The notes under the pieces: generated by a model
What the model was told of the DNA's origin: nothing
Seen by the model: the letters and a program-made list of their open reading frames with translations, nothing else
Databases searched by the model: none
Part shown: one piece after another, positions 7,439 through 8,388 of the stretch
Position numbering within the stretch: position 1 is the stretch's first letter
Layout: each line of letters starts with the position of its first letter
Position numbers and translations under genes: made by a program
DNA from: Bacteroidia bacterium
Lineage (GTDB): Bacteria > Bacteroidota > Bacteroidia > UKL13-3
DNA length: 8,388 nucleotides
Direction of reading: 5' to 3'
Assembly: GCA_019454865.1 (NCBI GenBank)
Contig: JACFNJ010000077.1
Span: forward strand, 1-8,388

Positions 7439-7479
7439 ATAAAAAAGGAAATTAGGCAATGCTTAATTTCCTTTTTTAT
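7439..7479 (+). terminator. strong, probably bidirectional intrinsic terminator
   Basis: ATAAAAAAGGAAATTA (7439-7454) is perfectly complementary to 7464-7479. The stem continues inward by one G-T and two G-C pairs to an AAT triloop, giving 19 pairs in all. The right arm ends in CCTTTTTTAT, so a U-run is built into the descending stem, and by symmetry the same is true on the minus strand. It lies 46 nt after the last stop of the envelope operon and separates it from the next gene. Confidence 0.85.
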
Positions 7480-7551
7480 TTAAACATTTTCTTGTACTTA
7501 AAAAGTTTGATACAAAATTTCAGAGCGACACACTTTGGCGTTTCATTGAAA

Positions 7552-7585
7552 TAGTTTTGTAGCAGATATTAAAAAGGACATAGGT
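7552..7585 (+). promoter_or_regulatory. candidate -7 element and Shine-Dalgarno for the gene at 7586
   Basis: TAGTTTTG (7552-7559) fits the TAnnTTTG -7 consensus. The nearest TTTG upstream (7534-7537) is only 14 bp away, shorter than the usual spacer, so the -33 element is poor. Downstream, AAGGA (7574-7578) lies 7 nt before the ATG at 7586, a better Shine-Dalgarno than in front of the other genes here. Together they suggest this gene has its own transcription start. Confidence 0.4.
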
Positions 7586-8388
7586 ATGGCAAACGCAACA
7601 CTTAAACAAGAAATACTCAACAACATTGCTTTGGTATACAATTTTGCAGAGAATTCTAAGTTAGACAATTCATTATTTGAACTAACAGACAAGGAGCTTT
7701 CATTTCTTGCCGAATACTTTCACATTACAAAGTCACAAGCGCTTTTAATCGCTGTTATTTTTACAATGAATTATAATGGGAAAAAAGTTGATTTGAATGA
7801 CTTGAATTCACATTTTGATTGCAACCCGATGAAACTTCTTGAATACAGCGATGACTTTGTTGAATTGTATGAAAAGCGTTTGTTGCGTAAACAAATCAAA
7901 AGCAATTTGTTTGGAAAAATAAATTTCAAAGGTGCAGATGAAGAGTTTTGTATTAATGAGTTAGTTGCTGAAAAGATTCTTAAAAGTGAGCCTATCCCTG
8001 AAATTTTGATTGATGTTGTAAAATATGAAGACATTTTTACTTTGCTTGAAAAACTCTACCAATTAGGTAATCAACGAGATAATGAAGAAATTACGACAAT
8101 AGAATTATTTGAACAATCACAAGGAATTTTAGAAGAAAATATACATTTTCCGCTTGTTGAAAAAACAAGATTTTTAGGGGCTTCTTTAGAAGAAAGATAT
8201 TTGTTTTTATACGTTGTTTGGAAATTTCTTGAAGGTGATAAAAACCCATGGGTTGAGCGAATTTTCAAAAAAATTTACAATAGTCCAAACAAACGATTTA
8301 CTCAGCTACAAAGTTTTATATCAAAAGAACATAACCTGATTAAAACAGACTGGTTAGAAATTGAAGATGCCACTTTTTTTGATGATGC
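7586..8388 (+). CDS. unrecognised protein with winged-helix-like segments, possibly the N-terminus of an AAA+ ATPase; open at right edge
   Basis: An uninterrupted frame of 267 codons starts at an ATG with a good Shine-Dalgarno and runs off the window. I do not recognise it with certainty. There is no signal peptide or membrane helix, so it should be cytosolic. Residues 36-104 look like a helix-turn-helix with wing (ELSFLAEYFHITKSQALLIA, then VDLNDLNSHFDCNPMKLLEY and YEKRLLRKQI). A second segment with similar spacing lies at about 195-265 (GASLEERYLFLYVVWKFLEG, then RFTQLQSFI and LIKTDWLEI). This general layout recalls the winged-helix N-terminal part of some large Bacteroidota AAA+ ATPases, in which the P-loop domain comes several hundred residues in. 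No Walker A or B motif is inside the window, so that reading is inference. Leu CTT codons seem somewhat more frequent than in uppS. It is separated from the envelope operon by the terminator and is probably unrelated to it. Confidence 0.6.
   Translation, partial: MANATLKQEILNNIALVYNFAENSKLDNSLFELTDKELSFLAEYFHITKSQALLIAVIFTMNYNGKKVDLNDLNSHFDCNPMKLLEYSDDFVELYEKRLLRKQIKSNLFGKINFKGADEEFCINELVAEKILKSEPIPEILIDVVKYEDIFTLLEKLYQLGNQRDNEEITTIELFEQSQGILEENIHFPLVEKTRFLGASLEERYLFLYVVWKFLEGDKNPWVERIFKKIYNSPNKRFTQLQSFISKEHNLIKTDWLEIEDATFFDD

Noticed and set aside
7771..8268. Antisense frames opposite the gene at 7586
   Set aside because: The plus-strand frame has a Shine-Dalgarno and continuous, protein-like helical content; the antisense frames have neither a start signal nor recognisable features.

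Overview
The window looks like a chromosomal segment from a low-GC member of the Bacteroidota. Three things point there: PorG-type (DUF6089) outer-membrane proteins of the type IX secretion system, the gene order porG - uppS - bamA - skp/ompH - skp/ompH that is common in this phylum, and promoters matching the Bacteroidota consensus (TTTG/TTG about 19 bp before TAnnTTTG) with little Shine-Dalgarno signal in front of most genes. The exact genus cannot be read from the sequence.

Layout. Positions 1-1108 (minus strand) hold the N-terminal 308 residues of an APC/CAT-family amino acid permease, which runs off the left edge, and upstream of it a 50-residue FeoB-associated-type Cys-rich membrane protein. 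The two are 30 nt apart and probably cotranscribed. Positions 1109-1300 are a divergent intergenic region with one good promoter in each direction. Positions 1301-7393 (plus strand) are a tightly packed envelope operon: two tandem PorG paralogues, UppS, BamA, and two Skp/OmpH-like periplasmic chaperones. Spacing is -4, 27, -4, 17 and 6 nt. Positions 7394-7585 hold two hairpins, the second a near-perfect 19-bp stem that probably ends the operon, followed by a promoter candidate and a good Shine-Dalgarno. From 7586 to the right edge there is an open, unrecognised gene with two winged-helix-like segments. It may be the N-terminal part of a large AAA+ ATPase, but no ATPase motif lies inside the window.

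How the genes work together. UppS makes the C55 lipid carrier for peptidoglycan and surface polysaccharide. The Skp-like chaperones escort unfolded outer-membrane proteins across the periplasm, and BamA folds them into the outer membrane. The PorG proteins are outer-membrane parts of the secretion machine and are probably themselves BamA clients. The operon is therefore an envelope-biogenesis unit. Its main departure from the usual layout is the doubled PorG, with the second copy translated from a TTG codon that overlaps the stop of the first. I see no CRISPR array, tRNA, rRNA, insertion sequence or clear sign of a new system in the window.
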